Source of the DNA: an uncultured Methanobrevibacter sp. | GTDB lineage: Archaea; Methanobacteriota; Methanobacteria; Methanobacteriales; Methanobacteriaceae | Assembly: GCF_900314695.1 (NCBI RefSeq) | Contig: NZ_OMWD01000022.1 | Coordinates: forward strand, 10,145 to 74,144 | Length of the DNA stretch: 64,000 bases | Direction: 5' to 3' | In this document: positions 45,019 through 54,145 of the stretch, piece after piece | How the letters are laid out: each line of letters starts with the position of its first letter | Position numbering within the stretch: the first letter of the stretch is position 1 | The notes under the pieces: generated by a model | Told to the model about the DNA's origin: nothing | The model's input: the letters and a program-made list of their open reading frames with translations, nothing else | Database searches by the model: none | Position numbers and translations under genes: made by a program

Positions 45019-46617
45019 ATGTATGCAGATGAAAAAATATTGATAGGTTGTAATGAAAACACATGTGTGAGTTTATTACCAAAACTGGCTAACAGACACG
45101 GTTTAATAGCTGGAGCAACTGGAACAGGTAAAACAATTACTTTAAAGACTTTAGCAGAGTCATTTTCTGATTTGGGAGTTCCAGTATTCTTGGCTGATAT
45201 GAAAGGAGACATTTCAGGACTTGCAAAAATAGGTTCTGAAACAGAAAAAATCAAAGCCAATGTTGATAAATATGGACTTGCTGAAAAAGGATTCAAATAT
45301 CAGGCATATCCTGTAGAATTTTGGGATTTATTTGGGGCTAAAGGTCTTCCTGTAAGAGTGACATTGTCTGAAATGGGTCCGACTCTTTTGGCAAAGATAT
45401 TGAATTTATCTGAAGCACAGACTGGTGTTTTAAATATTGTATTCAGAGTGGCGGACAGCAATTCCTTACCTATCATTGATTTAAAAGACTTGAAGGCAAT
45501 GATTAATCATGTCGTTGAAAACAAAGCACAATATGAAAGCGAATATGGTGCTATAGCTGAAAAGTCAGCAAATACAATTTTAAGAAGTCTAATAGCTCTT
45601 GAAGATCAGGGAGGTAACGACTTTTTCTTTGAACCGGCACTTGATTTGAATGACTTCATTAGAGTCAATGACAATGGAAAAGGTATCATTAACATTTTGG
45701 ATGCTCAAAAGTTGTCACTTTCACCGGAATTATATTCAACATTCCTCCTTTGGATGTTGTCAGAATTATTTGAAAATTTACCTGAAGTGGGCGATATGGA
45801 CAAGCCTAAATTTGTATTCTTCTTTGATGAAGCACACTTGTTGTTTGATGATATGTCTGTCGAATTTGGCAAAAAAATTGAGCAAATCGTAAGGCTAATA
45901 AGATCAAAAGGTGTAGGATTATATTTCATTTCACAGTCTCCTGCAGATATTCCAGATGATATTTTGGCACAACTCGGAAACCGTGTTCAGCATGCACTTC
46001 ATGCATACACTCCAAAAGACCAAAAGGCGGTTAAGGTGGCTGCTGAAACATTCAGACCAAACCCAGAGTTCAACACTGAAGATGTCATTTCAGAACTTGG
46101 AATCGGACAGGCATTGGTGTCTGTTTTGGATGAAAATGGTGTTCCGGGAATAGTTGAAAAGGTGGATATTGTGCCTCCGCAAAGTTATATTGGAGCTATC
46201 GATGATGCAATGAGGGAAGAATTAATCAACTTATCCGAACTCAAAGGCAAATACTTCGAACCGGTTGATCCTGAATCTGCTTACGAATTATTATTAAACA
46301 AAATTGATTCTGATTCAAATCTTGAAAGCGAAGTAGCACCTGAAACCAAAGAAGCCGTTGAAGAAGCCATTGAACAAAATCATGAAGCTCCAGTTGAGGA
46401 AGCTCCTGCCCAAGAAACTCCACAGGAAAAACCTGCATTCGGTTTGGGAGATATCATCGGAACCGTTATGGGAGGAAGCCAGCCTGCAAAAGGCAAAAGA
46501 GCTAAAAAATCTGAAACTCAAAAAATGGCTGAAAGGGCAGCATCACAGGCAGCAAATACTGTTGCACGTGAAGTTACAAAAGGAATAATGAGGGGAATCT
46601 TTGGACAAATGAAATAG
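45019..46617 (+). CDS. HerA/DUF853-type ATPase
   Basis: 532 residues. Walker A GATGTGKT (about 32-39), Walker B FVFFFDEAHLLFDD (about 265-278), KGVGLYFISQSPADIPD and LGNRVQHALHAYTPKDQ are those of DUF853 proteins, relatives of the HerA/FtsK translocases. An acidic, Pro/Glu-rich linker (about 440-475) precedes a Gly/Lys-rich C-terminus. The ribosome site GGGTGA overlaps the helicase stop, so the two are co-expressed, consistent with a shared role in DNA processing. The substrate is unknown; this is not the canonical HerA-NurA pair, and no nurA is visible. Confidence 0.9.
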   Translation: MYADEKILIGCNENTCVSLLPKLANRHGLIAGATGTGKTITLKTLAESFSDLGVPVFLADMKGDISGLAKIGSETEKIKANVDKYGLAEKGFKYQAYPVEFWDLFGAKGLPVRVTLSEMGPTLLAKILNLSEAQTGVLNIVFRVADSNSLPIIDLKDLKAMINHVVENKAQYESEYGAIAEKSANTILRSLIALEDQGGNDFFFEPALDLNDFIRVNDNGKGIINILDAQKLSLSPELYSTFLLWMLSELFENLPEVGDMDKPKFVFFFDEAHLLFDDMSVEFGKKIEQIVRLIRSKGVGLYFISQSPADIPDDILAQLGNRVQHALHAYTPKDQKAVKVAAETFRPNPEFNTEDVISELGIGQALVSVLDENGVPGIVEKVDIVPPQSYIGAIDDAMREELINLSELKGKYFEPVDPESAYELLLNKIDSDSNLESEVAPETKEAVEEAIEQNHEAPVEEAPAQETPQEKPAFGLGDIIGTVMGGSQPAKGKRAKKSETQKMAERAASQAANTVAREVTKGIMRGIFGQMK

Positions 46618-46625
46618 GTGGTTAT

Positions 46626-47117
46626 ATGGTACATCCTCACAAAAAAGCAGTGGCTAATATGCCTGCTTCATCTTTAATCGGAATTATTGAAGAGTCTAAA
46701 ATGACTTATGTTCGTGAAAATTTAAGCATTTTCTTGCATGAAAGTCAAATCAAGCTATTGAAGCAAGTTAAAAAGCATGAAAAGCCTCATCACAAACGCA
46801 TTAGAGTCAAACAATTTGAAAAAGCTAAAAAAGATGATCTGTTTAATATGCATTTGGGTTTGTATCTTAAGAAATATCAGAAATTGGAAAAAATTGGTCT
46901 GATTGAAATAGATTTGAATCCTGATAACGGGCTTGAATATGACTGCACTTTAACTTCTAAAGGTAAAGATGTTTTGGATGAAATTTCTACTTTGGAAAAG
47001 GAATGGGAAATTGTTGTAAACATTAACGATGATGATTTGGAAGTCTTAAGGAAATTGGCTCTAGATTCATTTGAAATTTCATATAAACATAAGAAAAAGA
47101 AAGGTTTCATATTTTAA
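46626..47117 (+). CDS. Winged-helix-like hypothetical protein
   Basis: 163 residues, basic, starting eight bases after the ATPase gene with a GGTGG ribosome site. The middle (FNMHLGLYLKKYQKLEKIGLIEIDLNPDNGL then LTSKGKDVLDEI) has the helix-strand-wing order of an archaeal winged-helix domain, so DNA binding is possible. I do not recognise the specific family. The last 11 bases overlap the end of the convergent GIY-YIG gene. Confidence 0.6.
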   Translation: MVHPHKKAVANMPASSLIGIIEESKMTYVRENLSIFLHESQIKLLKQVKKHEKPHHKRIRVKQFEKAKKDDLFNMHLGLYLKKYQKLEKIGLIEIDLNPDNGLEYDCTLTSKGKDVLDEISTLEKEWEIVVNINDDDLEVLRKLALDSFEISYKHKKKKGFIF

Positions 47118-47538
47118 AGTATTCAAAATCCATGGCTATTGATTTGTATGCATTTTGGACAGATTCAATAGCTTCATTTCTATTTTTAAAATAATATAGG
47201 TGGCTTTCACAGTCACAATCAGAACATCCGAAATTTTTTATCCCTTTTGCATTGTTTGAAATGTATTGTGATAATTCACATTCTATCTTTTCAGTTGATT
47301 CATTGAATATTATTTCTTCAATTTCTGATTCTTTTAACAAATAATCAATGTGCCAATGGAGCTTTTTTTCATCTCTTAAATGTCTGTTTATTCGTGATTC
47401 AAGTGAATTCATCGCAGAACCTACATAAACATAGTGTCCTTTAGTGAAATCTATTTTACCTAATTTTTTTCCTATTTTGATTTTTGAACTATTGCTTAAA
47501 TTGATAATTAGACAGTAACATCCTTTCATTTTAATCAT
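47107..47538 (-). CDS. GIY-YIG (DUF123-type) nuclease-like protein
   Basis: 143 residues: MKGCYCLIINLSN, FTKGHYVYVGSAMNSLESRI then NRHLRDEKKLHWHIDYLL match the DUF123 branch of the GIY-YIG fold, often found alone or next to endonuclease III in archaea. A Cys-rich GCSDCDCESHLYYF follows. Catalysis is not proven for this branch. ATGs at 47538 and 47529 are both possible; a TATA-like TAATATATTA at 47558-47567 would suit a leaderless mRNA from the first. Confidence 0.85.
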   Translation of the reverse strand: MIKMKGCYCLIINLSNSSKIKIGKKLGKIDFTKGHYVYVGSAMNSLESRINRHLRDEKKLHWHIDYLLKESEIEEIIFNESTEKIECELSQYISNNAKGIKNFGCSDCDCESHLYYFKNRNEAIESVQNAYKSIAMDFEYFKI

Positions 47539-47585
47539 TTTAATGCCGTATTTGATATTAATATATTACAAATATTATATGTTAT

Positions 47586-47732
47586 ATGTTTTGGGGAAGT
47601 ATTTTGGACAAATGGTATTTTTTCGCTTTTGTGGTGTTATTGGTTGATTTCTATAATTTTGGGAGGTCATTACTTCAATTATATCAACAGTTCTTTGGAA
47701 TTATCAAGTTAGTTATGGTCTTATTATGCTGA
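47586..47732 (+). CDS. Possible 48-residue membrane peptide
   Basis: A short frame starting MFWGSILDKWYFFAFVVLLV and ending LVMVLLC would give one membrane helix. It has no ribosome site and no recognised relatives. In DNA this A+T rich, a 48-codon frame can occur by chance, so I list it only as a possibility. Confidence 0.2.
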   Translation: MFWGSILDKWYFFAFVVLLVDFYNFGRSLLQLYQQFFGIIKLVMVLLC

Positions 47733-47843
47733 TGTTGAAAACTAAAAGTAATAACAAAATGATACTTCATCAATCTAATTTGAAAAGTTTATATGTATTC
47801 AATGATATATAGTTAGTTAATAACAATTGTTGAGGTCATTAAA
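47733..47843 (+). promoter_or_regulatory. Leader region of the 2051-residue adhesin gene
   Basis: Contains AAGTTTATATGTATTC (about 47785-47800), a TATA candidate, and a GAGGT ribosome site at 47832-47836 seven bases before the TTG start. No gene is seen. Confidence 0.35.
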
Positions 47844-50800
47844 TTGAAAAGGTATAAGATAATAATATTAGCTCTATTAATTTTATTATTTTTTATGGGT
47901 AGTGTAAATGCTAGTGAGGACATTGGTCTTAATCAAACAGCAGATACTTTGTCCTTTGATTTAAATCAAAGTTCATTAGAAACTAATTTTGAAGATAATA
48001 TTGTAGAAGAAAGTTCTGATCAAGTTATTGTTAATGATTGGGAAGAGTTACAATATTATTGTTCTTTGGATGATAAAAATTATACATTAAAACTTAAAGA
48101 GAATACTAATTATTATCCATCTGATGTATCAGATTCAAATGGCCAGATTCTTATTAAGAATAATGTTAAAATTATTGGAAGTGAAGGGGCATATATTGGA
48201 GATATATCTCCTCAAGCAGGAAACATTGAATATGCAGCAATTAAAGTGGCTGATGATTCAGGAATTGGTATTACCTTGGAAAACATTACATTTAAATGGA
48301 TTGGTTCTTCATATCAATCCGATGGTGTATTTTTAGTTATGGGTGGCAATGCAAATAATTATATTAGAAACTGTTACTTCACCAACATTTCTACTAATAT
48401 GGGTCATTCCAGTATTCTTCATATTAAAAAAGGTAAAGCAATATTGACAAACTGTACTTTTATTAATTGTACTACTGATTTTGGTTGTGTTAGTATTTAT
48501 AACCCTGATGATGACCCTACTAACCTATGTACTAAGGCTTCTATGGAAGTCAATGACTGTTACTTTGAAGGCAACTATGCTAGAACTGAACCTGGCTGTA
48601 TTAATAACTGTGGCATGCTTGTTGTGAATAATACTACTTTTTATAAGAATAGTGCTTTTTGGTGGGCTGGTGCAATACATACTCATGGTGGTGCTAATAC
48701 TACAATATATGATTCTGATTTTATAGATAATCTTGCTGGTTGGAATGGTGGTGCACTATATACTTATAGTTATTTACAGATTTACAACTCAAGGTTTATA
48801 GGTAATAATTGTACTACTAATAATGGTGGTGGAGCTATAGGTGCTTGTAAATATCTGCATTCACCATATATACATATTGAGGGTAGTCTATTCCAAAACA
48901 ATGAAAATCTATGTTGGGGTTTAGATGAATTGTCAACTACTGGTACTGGTCGTGGAGGAGCAATATCCATAATGGATGATGGTGCTCTTGAATTATATAA
49001 TAATATATTTATTAAAAATAGTGCTTCTATAGGTAGTGCTGTTTGTGCTATTTCTGGTGGTCTTAGTTATGGTTCTCCTGATGTTAAAATTGTAGGAAAT
49101 AAATTTATTAATCATACTCGTATGGGGGACGTATTGGATATAAGATTATCTTCAGTTTCAATAGCTGAAATTAAGGATAATTATTTCTTAAACAATTCTA
49201 TCGTATTTGAAAAGCTCAAATTATCTGCTGAAGATCCAATTGATGGTTTAGTAAATTTCCATTTGGATGTGTCTTTAAAAAATCCAAAATATTATGATAA
49301 TGATATTTTGGAGAAATCCAGCTATTATGTTTATGTTGATGGTGTATATCATTCAACTGTTTCAAGTAAAGATTTCACACTTAATTTAGAAAAAGGCAAA
49401 ACTGCTTATGTTTATGTAGTTCCATCTATATCAAGTAGTAAAAGTAATGAAGTTTTTGCAGGTATTCCAAAAACATTTATTTATGTATCACAAAGTCGGG
49501 GTAATGATAGTAATGATGGTCTATCTAGAAGTCAACCTGTAAAAACATTAAGCAAATCAATTGAACTTGCAAGAAGTTATGAAAATATAGTGATAATCGA
49601 CGGAACATTTGATGAAACAGATTTGACTATTGATTACAATTTAACAATAGCTGCCGAAAACAGTGCAACCATTACTGTTGTAGGCAATGCATTCACCATT
49701 ACTGATGGGGACGTAAGATTTGTTAATGTTAGTTTTAAAAATTCGAAATACGGATCAAGCACAAAAAATAGAATTATATCACAAACCGGTACTGGATTTT
49801 TATTCTTGGAAGGATGTATTTTCCAATCAAATGATTATAAGGCGCTGATTGAAGCTAGTGGCAGTATTGAAGGTGAAAATTTAATAGTTTCTGACAATAA
49901 GGACGGTTCTTTTATTAAATGTGATTCCATTAAACTTAAATCATCAGTATTTACCAATAACATTGCAACTTATACATTATATAAATCTATCTTATATACT
50001 ACAAAAACAGTTAAATTTGAAATTGAAAACGTGACATTCATTGGAAATAATGTTCACTCTGGCTGTATTTATGTTAAAGGAAGCGGAACAGTAACAGACT
50101 GTGCATTTATTGGAAATAAGATGATGATTTCAAGTGGTAGAGGTTCTGCAATCGTGCTTGATGATGGTTCTCTTGTTGTTCAATCCTCTGAATTCATTAA
50201 TAATACAGATACTGGAAGATATTCCTCTGTAATTTATCTAACATCAGGCGATTTATTAATCAAGGATTCAATTTTAATTAACAATGCTTATGAAAATACA
50301 AATAATCTAATTATAAATGGTGCTGAAACCTCACTTAAAAAGTTAATTGCAAATAATAATTGGTGGGGTAACACTCCGGATAACTTAAGCAAACCTGCTT
50401 TAAAAGTCTATCCTTCATCAAATCTATTGCCGAATGGATGGGATCCTGTATCCTATTGGCTAGTATTAAATGCCACTTCGTTAAATGATGAACTTAGGAT
50501 AAATGATAATGCTCCTGTTCAGTTTGCATTCACCCAAATAGATAATTATGGAAATGTAACAGCTTATGATTCATATTATTTACCAAGTTTTGATTTAAAA
50601 TTGATAGCAGTTAATGGAACTTGTGATGATAATAATGTAAAAGTGGAAAACGGAGTGGCCACTACTTATTTCACATTAACCGGCATTAATGGAGGTTCAC
50701 TATTCGGTTCATTTATCGGACGCAGTGCAGGTGTTAACTTCAAGTTTATAAAATCAACTCCTGACATGACAATCAATGTAAATGATACTGCTTTTAAAAG

Positions 50801-53800
50801 TCCTGCAGAGATTGAAATAATTCTTGATTCCGGTGCAACTGGAGAATTAATAGTTAAAGTTGGAAATATTACCCAAACAAAACATATATCTGATTCAATA
50901 ACATTCATGATTTCTGATCTGCCAGTTGGAAATTACACTGTTGAAGTTAACTATACTGGAAATGAAATATATGATCCAGTTGTAAAAACAGCCCAATTTT
51001 CTGTAAATAAGCTTCCATCAGACATTAACATATCCTGTGGAGAAATTGAATTATACAAGGATGTTGTTTTTACTTTTAGTGTAAGTGATGGTGCAACTGG
51101 AATTATAGAAGTAAATGTTAACAATCAAACAGAAACAATCAATGTCGGTAAATCTTACACAATTAAAAACATTGACCGTGGAAATTATCATATAAAAGCA
51201 ATTTATAAGGGGGATAATAACTATCTTGAAAGCAGTGAAGAATTTACATTTGAAGTAGGTAAATATTTCCCATCAATAAATGTTGATGTTCCGAATATTA
51301 CTTATGGAAATGATGCTGTTATTACTGTAACTCTTAATAACAATGCAACAGGCGATGTTAGTGTTTTAATAGATGGCAAATCAAGCACTGCTAAACTAAA
51401 TAACGGTCAGGCAATATTAACTATTTCAAATCTTAATGCCGGACAAAATAAAATAGTGAATGTGTCATATGCTGGTGATGATAATTATAAAAATGCCACA
51501 AAATCTGCTACATTCAATATAGAAAAAGCAATTCTTGATTTTACAATTAATTCAAATGATGCTAAAATTGGAAAAGAGGTTACTGTTGAAATAGCTCTTC
51601 CGGCTTATAGTGGTGGAACAATAACATTGTCCGGTATTAAAAGTGAAGTTAAAAATGTTCCTTTATCAGGTATTGTTAAAGTTATTTATGATGATTTGGA
51701 AAGTGGAACATATACTGTATCTGCGGAGTATAATGGTGATAATTATCAAACAATTTCAAAATCCACATCATTTTCAGTGTCTTTATGGGATGAACCTCAA
51801 TGGGCGAACGATGATGGTGATGTAAGACACACCGGAAAATCTCAATATGACAGCACAGTAAATGGTGATTTAAAATGGTCCGTTGATGCGGCCAACATTA
51901 CTGGAAACATGGCTATTGATAGTGAAGGCAATATATATGTAACAACCAAAGAAGGCATTTACTCTTTTGACAACAAAGGTGCTCTAAGATGGACTTACCT
52001 AAATGATGCTGCAGGTCTTTATTTTTCAGGAATATCTATTGGTCGTGATGTAATCATTTCACCAAAAGCTGATGATACATTATACTTTATTAATCAAACC
52101 ACAGGCGAGCGCTATGGTCATGCTAATATTTATCTGGGATCAAGTTATTTTGCTCCGGTAGTTGATTCAAATGCCAATATTTATATTTCAGGTCAAGGTG
52201 ATGCAAATAATCCTAATTTAATCATTATTCCATATAAACTATGGGAAAATGGTGGAAATCCAATTGTTATTTCTTTAGGTGATGCATTCCCTAGTGCATC
52301 TCCAACAATAATAGATGATACTTTTGTTGTTGTTCCATGTAGGGATGCTATTAAGGTTGTTGATATTTCTTCTAAAGCAGTAGTATATTCAAAATCTGGT
52401 AAAATCAATGTATCTAGTGTAATTGGCGACGGAAATATGATATATTCTATTTTAGATGATTCTATATATGCATTTAATTTATTCAATGGAAATTCATGGA
52501 CTACTAAGATAACTGGTGGTGCTGGAAATCAGTTGGCTATCGATAATGAATATGGAATTTATGCAGTAAATGCTGACGGAACATTGTACAGATATGATTT
52601 CATTGATGGTGGTGAATTAAAATTTACAAATTTAACCGTAACTTCAGGTATTTTAATTGATAATGAAAATAATGTTTACTTTGCATCAAATAATATATTT
52701 TATGCATTGGATTGTGATGGAAATATATTGTGGCAATCTAAACTTGATTCAAATATTGTTGGAAAACCTATAATGGATAAAAATGGAATAATTTACATAA
52801 ACAGTGCAAATAAGGTTTATGCATTAGGACAATCAAGTTTAAAAAATCCTGATTTAGCAATCGACACAGAAAATATTCATGTAAATCAAAGAGAAACAAT
52901 TACTATTGATCTAAATGAAGATGCAACTGGATTGGTTGAGATTACAATTAATGGCAATAAATCTCAGGAAAGGGTAATTAATGGAAAGATTATAAAAACT
53001 TTGGATAATTTAACTTCTGGGGATTATTATGTTGATGTAAAATATTTAGGTGATTTAAGGTTTGAATCATCAACAAAATCCGCTCATTTCACTGTCTTAA
53101 AATATGACTCAGATATGAAAGTAACTGTTAAAAACATTAACGGTACTGAATGCAGTGAATTTAATGCAGGGGATATTGTAATATTTTATATAGAATTGAA
53201 ACCTGATGCGACAGGTAGTGTTTTACTAAATGTTGATGGCATAACTAATTCAAGTTCTTTAATTGGTGGTACTGCCAAAATTACTATTGAAGGTTTAACT
53301 ACTGGAATAAAAGTGGCTACAATCAATTATATTGGTGATGATAAATATTGGTCTGGAAATGTTTCATGCAATATAACTGTCAATGCATTGGATAGTAAGT
53401 TTAACATTAAAAATGGAGTTCAATACAGTGTATATGCGGTTGATTATTCTGCTGGTGAGCGAGGAAAAATATTGAAATTCAAATTATTGGATTCTAATGG
53501 CAATCCGGTTAGTGGAGAAAGTGTCAAATTGACCTATGGTAAAAATGTAGTTTATAAAAATACTACTGATCAAGGAATAGTGTCCTTTGTTATAAACGCT
53601 CAAGTGGCAGGCACTTATAAATCTTCATTATATTTCTCAGGCAATGAAAAATACAACTCAGCTTCAGCATCATTCTCTATAAAGGTTAATAAAAAACCGA
53701 TTACAATAACTGCTAAAGCTAAAACATTTAAAGCTAAAGTAAAAACTAAAAAATATGTTGTTACTTTAAAAACCAAAAAATGTTCTTCAAATAATGGAAA

Positions 53801-53999
53801 AATCTATCTTAAATCTGGTAAAAAGGTAACTCTTAAAGTAAATGGTAAAACCTACACTGCTAAAATCAATGCAAAAGGTAAAGCAACCTTTAAAATTACC
53901 AAACTTACCAAAAAAGGTAAATTTACTGCAACTATCAAGTTTGCTGGCGATAAGACATACAAGGCAGCTATCAAAAAAGTAAAAATTACAATTAAATAA
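47844..53999 (+). CDS. Large adhesin-like protein with beta-helix, Ig-like repeats and a PQQ-type beta-propeller
   Basis: 2051 residues, TTG start with GAGGT upstream. Layout by residue: signal peptide 1-24 (LLFFMGSVNAS); right-handed beta-helix about 60-460; a second beta-helix block from about 543 opening YVSQSRGNDSNDGLSRSQPV; four Ig-like repeats about 973-1313; then WANDDGDVRHTGKSQYDSTV followed by repeats like MAIDSEGNIYVTTKEGIYSF and IIYINSANKVYAL, the pattern of a PQQ-type (YncE/BamB-like) beta-propeller, about 1315-1666; two more Ig-like repeats; a spacer; and the Lys-rich C-terminal domain (about 1950-2051, ending VKITIK). It is a cell-surface protein probably binding other cells, host glycans or wall polymer. 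The propeller between the Ig repeats is the unusual part. Ends with a strong terminator. Confidence 0.9.
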   Translation: MKRYKIIILALLILLFFMGSVNASEDIGLNQTADTLSFDLNQSSLETNFEDNIVEESSDQVIVNDWEELQYYCSLDDKNYTLKLKENTNYYPSDVSDSNGQILIKNNVKIIGSEGAYIGDISPQAGNIEYAAIKVADDSGIGITLENITFKWIGSSYQSDGVFLVMGGNANNYIRNCYFTNISTNMGHSSILHIKKGKAILTNCTFINCTTDFGCVSIYNPDDDPTNLCTKASMEVNDCYFEGNYARTEPGCINNCGMLVVNNTTFYKNSAFWWAGAIHTHGGANTTIYDSDFIDNLAGWNGGALYTYSYLQIYNSRFIGNNCTTNNGGGAIGACKYLHSPYIHIEGSLFQNNENLCWGLDELSTTGTGRGGAISIMDDGALELYNNIFIKNSASIGSAVCAISGGLSYGSPDVKIVGNKFINHTRMGDVLDIRLSSVSIAEIKDNYFLNNSIVFEKLKLSAEDPIDGLVNFHLDVSLKNPKYYDNDILEKSSYYVYVDGVYHSTVSSKDFTLNLEKGKTAYVYVVPSISSSKSNEVFAGIPKTFIYVSQSRGNDSNDGLSRSQPVKTLSKSIELARSYENIVIIDGTFDETDLTIDYNLTIAAENSATITVVGNAFTITDGDVRFVNVSFKNSKYGSSTKNRIISQTGTGFLFLEGCIFQSNDYKALIEASGSIEGENLIVSDNKDGSFIKCDSIKLKSSVFTNNIATYTLYKSILYTTKTVKFEIENVTFIGNNVHSGCIYVKGSGTVTDCAFIGNKMMISSGRGSAIVLDDGSLVVQSSEFINNTDTGRYSSVIYLTSGDLLIKDSILINNAYENTNNLIINGAETSLKKLIANNNWWGNTPDNLSKPALKVYPSSNLLPNGWDPVSYWLVLNATSLNDELRINDNAPVQFAFTQIDNYGNVTAYDSYYLPSFDLKLIAVNGTCDDNNVKVENGVATTYFTLTGINGGSLFGSFIGRSAGVNFKFIKSTPDMTINVNDTAFKSPAEIEIILDSGATGELIVKVGNITQTKHISDSITFMISDLPVGNYTVEVNYTGNEIYDPVVKTAQFSVNKLPSDINISCGEIELYKDVVFTFSVSDGATGIIEVNVNNQTETINVGKSYTIKNIDRGNYHIKAIYKGDNNYLESSEEFTFEVGKYFPSINVDVPNITYGNDAVITVTLNNNATGDVSVLIDGKSSTAKLNNGQAILTISNLNAGQNKIVNVSYAGDDNYKNATKSATFNIEKAILDFTINSNDAKIGKEVTVEIALPAYSGGTITLSGIKSEVKNVPLSGIVKVIYDDLESGTYTVSAEYNGDNYQTISKSTSFSVSLWDEPQWANDDGDVRHTGKSQYDSTVNGDLKWSVDAANITGNMAIDSEGNIYVTTKEGIYSFDNKGALRWTYLNDAAGLYFSGISIGRDVIISPKADDTLYFINQTTGERYGHANIYLGSSYFAPVVDSNANIYISGQGDANNPNLIIIPYKLWENGGNPIVISLGDAFPSASPTIIDDTFVVVPCRDAIKVVDISSKAVVYSKSGKINVSSVIGDGNMIYSILDDSIYAFNLFNGNSWTTKITGGAGNQLAIDNEYGIYAVNADGTLYRYDFIDGGELKFTNLTVTSGILIDNENNVYFASNNIFYALDCDGNILWQSKLDSNIVGKPIMDKNGIIYINSANKVYALGQSSLKNPDLAIDTENIHVNQRETITIDLNEDATGLVEITINGNKSQERVINGKIIKTLDNLTSGDYYVDVKYLGDLRFESSTKSAHFTVLKYDSDMKVTVKNINGTECSEFNAGDIVIFYIELKPDATGSVLLNVDGITNSSSLIGGTAKITIEGLTTGIKVATINYIGDDKYWSGNVSCNITVNALDSKFNIKNGVQYSVYAVDYSAGERGKILKFKLLDSNGNPVSGESVKLTYGKNVVYKNTTDQGIVSFVINAQVAGTYKSSLYFSGNEKYNSASASFSIKVNKKPITITAKAKTFKAKVKTKKYVVTLKTKKCSSNNGKIYLKSGKKVTLKVNGKTYTAKINAKGKATFKITKLTKKGKFTATIKFAGDKTYKAAIKKVKITIK

Positions 54000-54035
54000 A
54001 AGAGTCTTTTTGCTCTTTTATTAATCTTTTTTTTT
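53995..54035 (+). terminator. Terminator after the 2051-residue adhesin gene
   Basis: AATAAAAGAG (53995-54004) pairs perfectly with CTCTTTTATT (54013-54022), followed by AATC and a T run. The left arm overlaps the stop codon. Confidence 0.7.
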
Positions 54036-54145
54036 AAATATTTATTTGAAAGTAAAAACTTTTAAGTATAATTTAATCAAATACATTAAAATATTATTAA
54101 ATATTTTTTGACATGTTAATTCAAATTTATTAGGGTGATTTAGTT

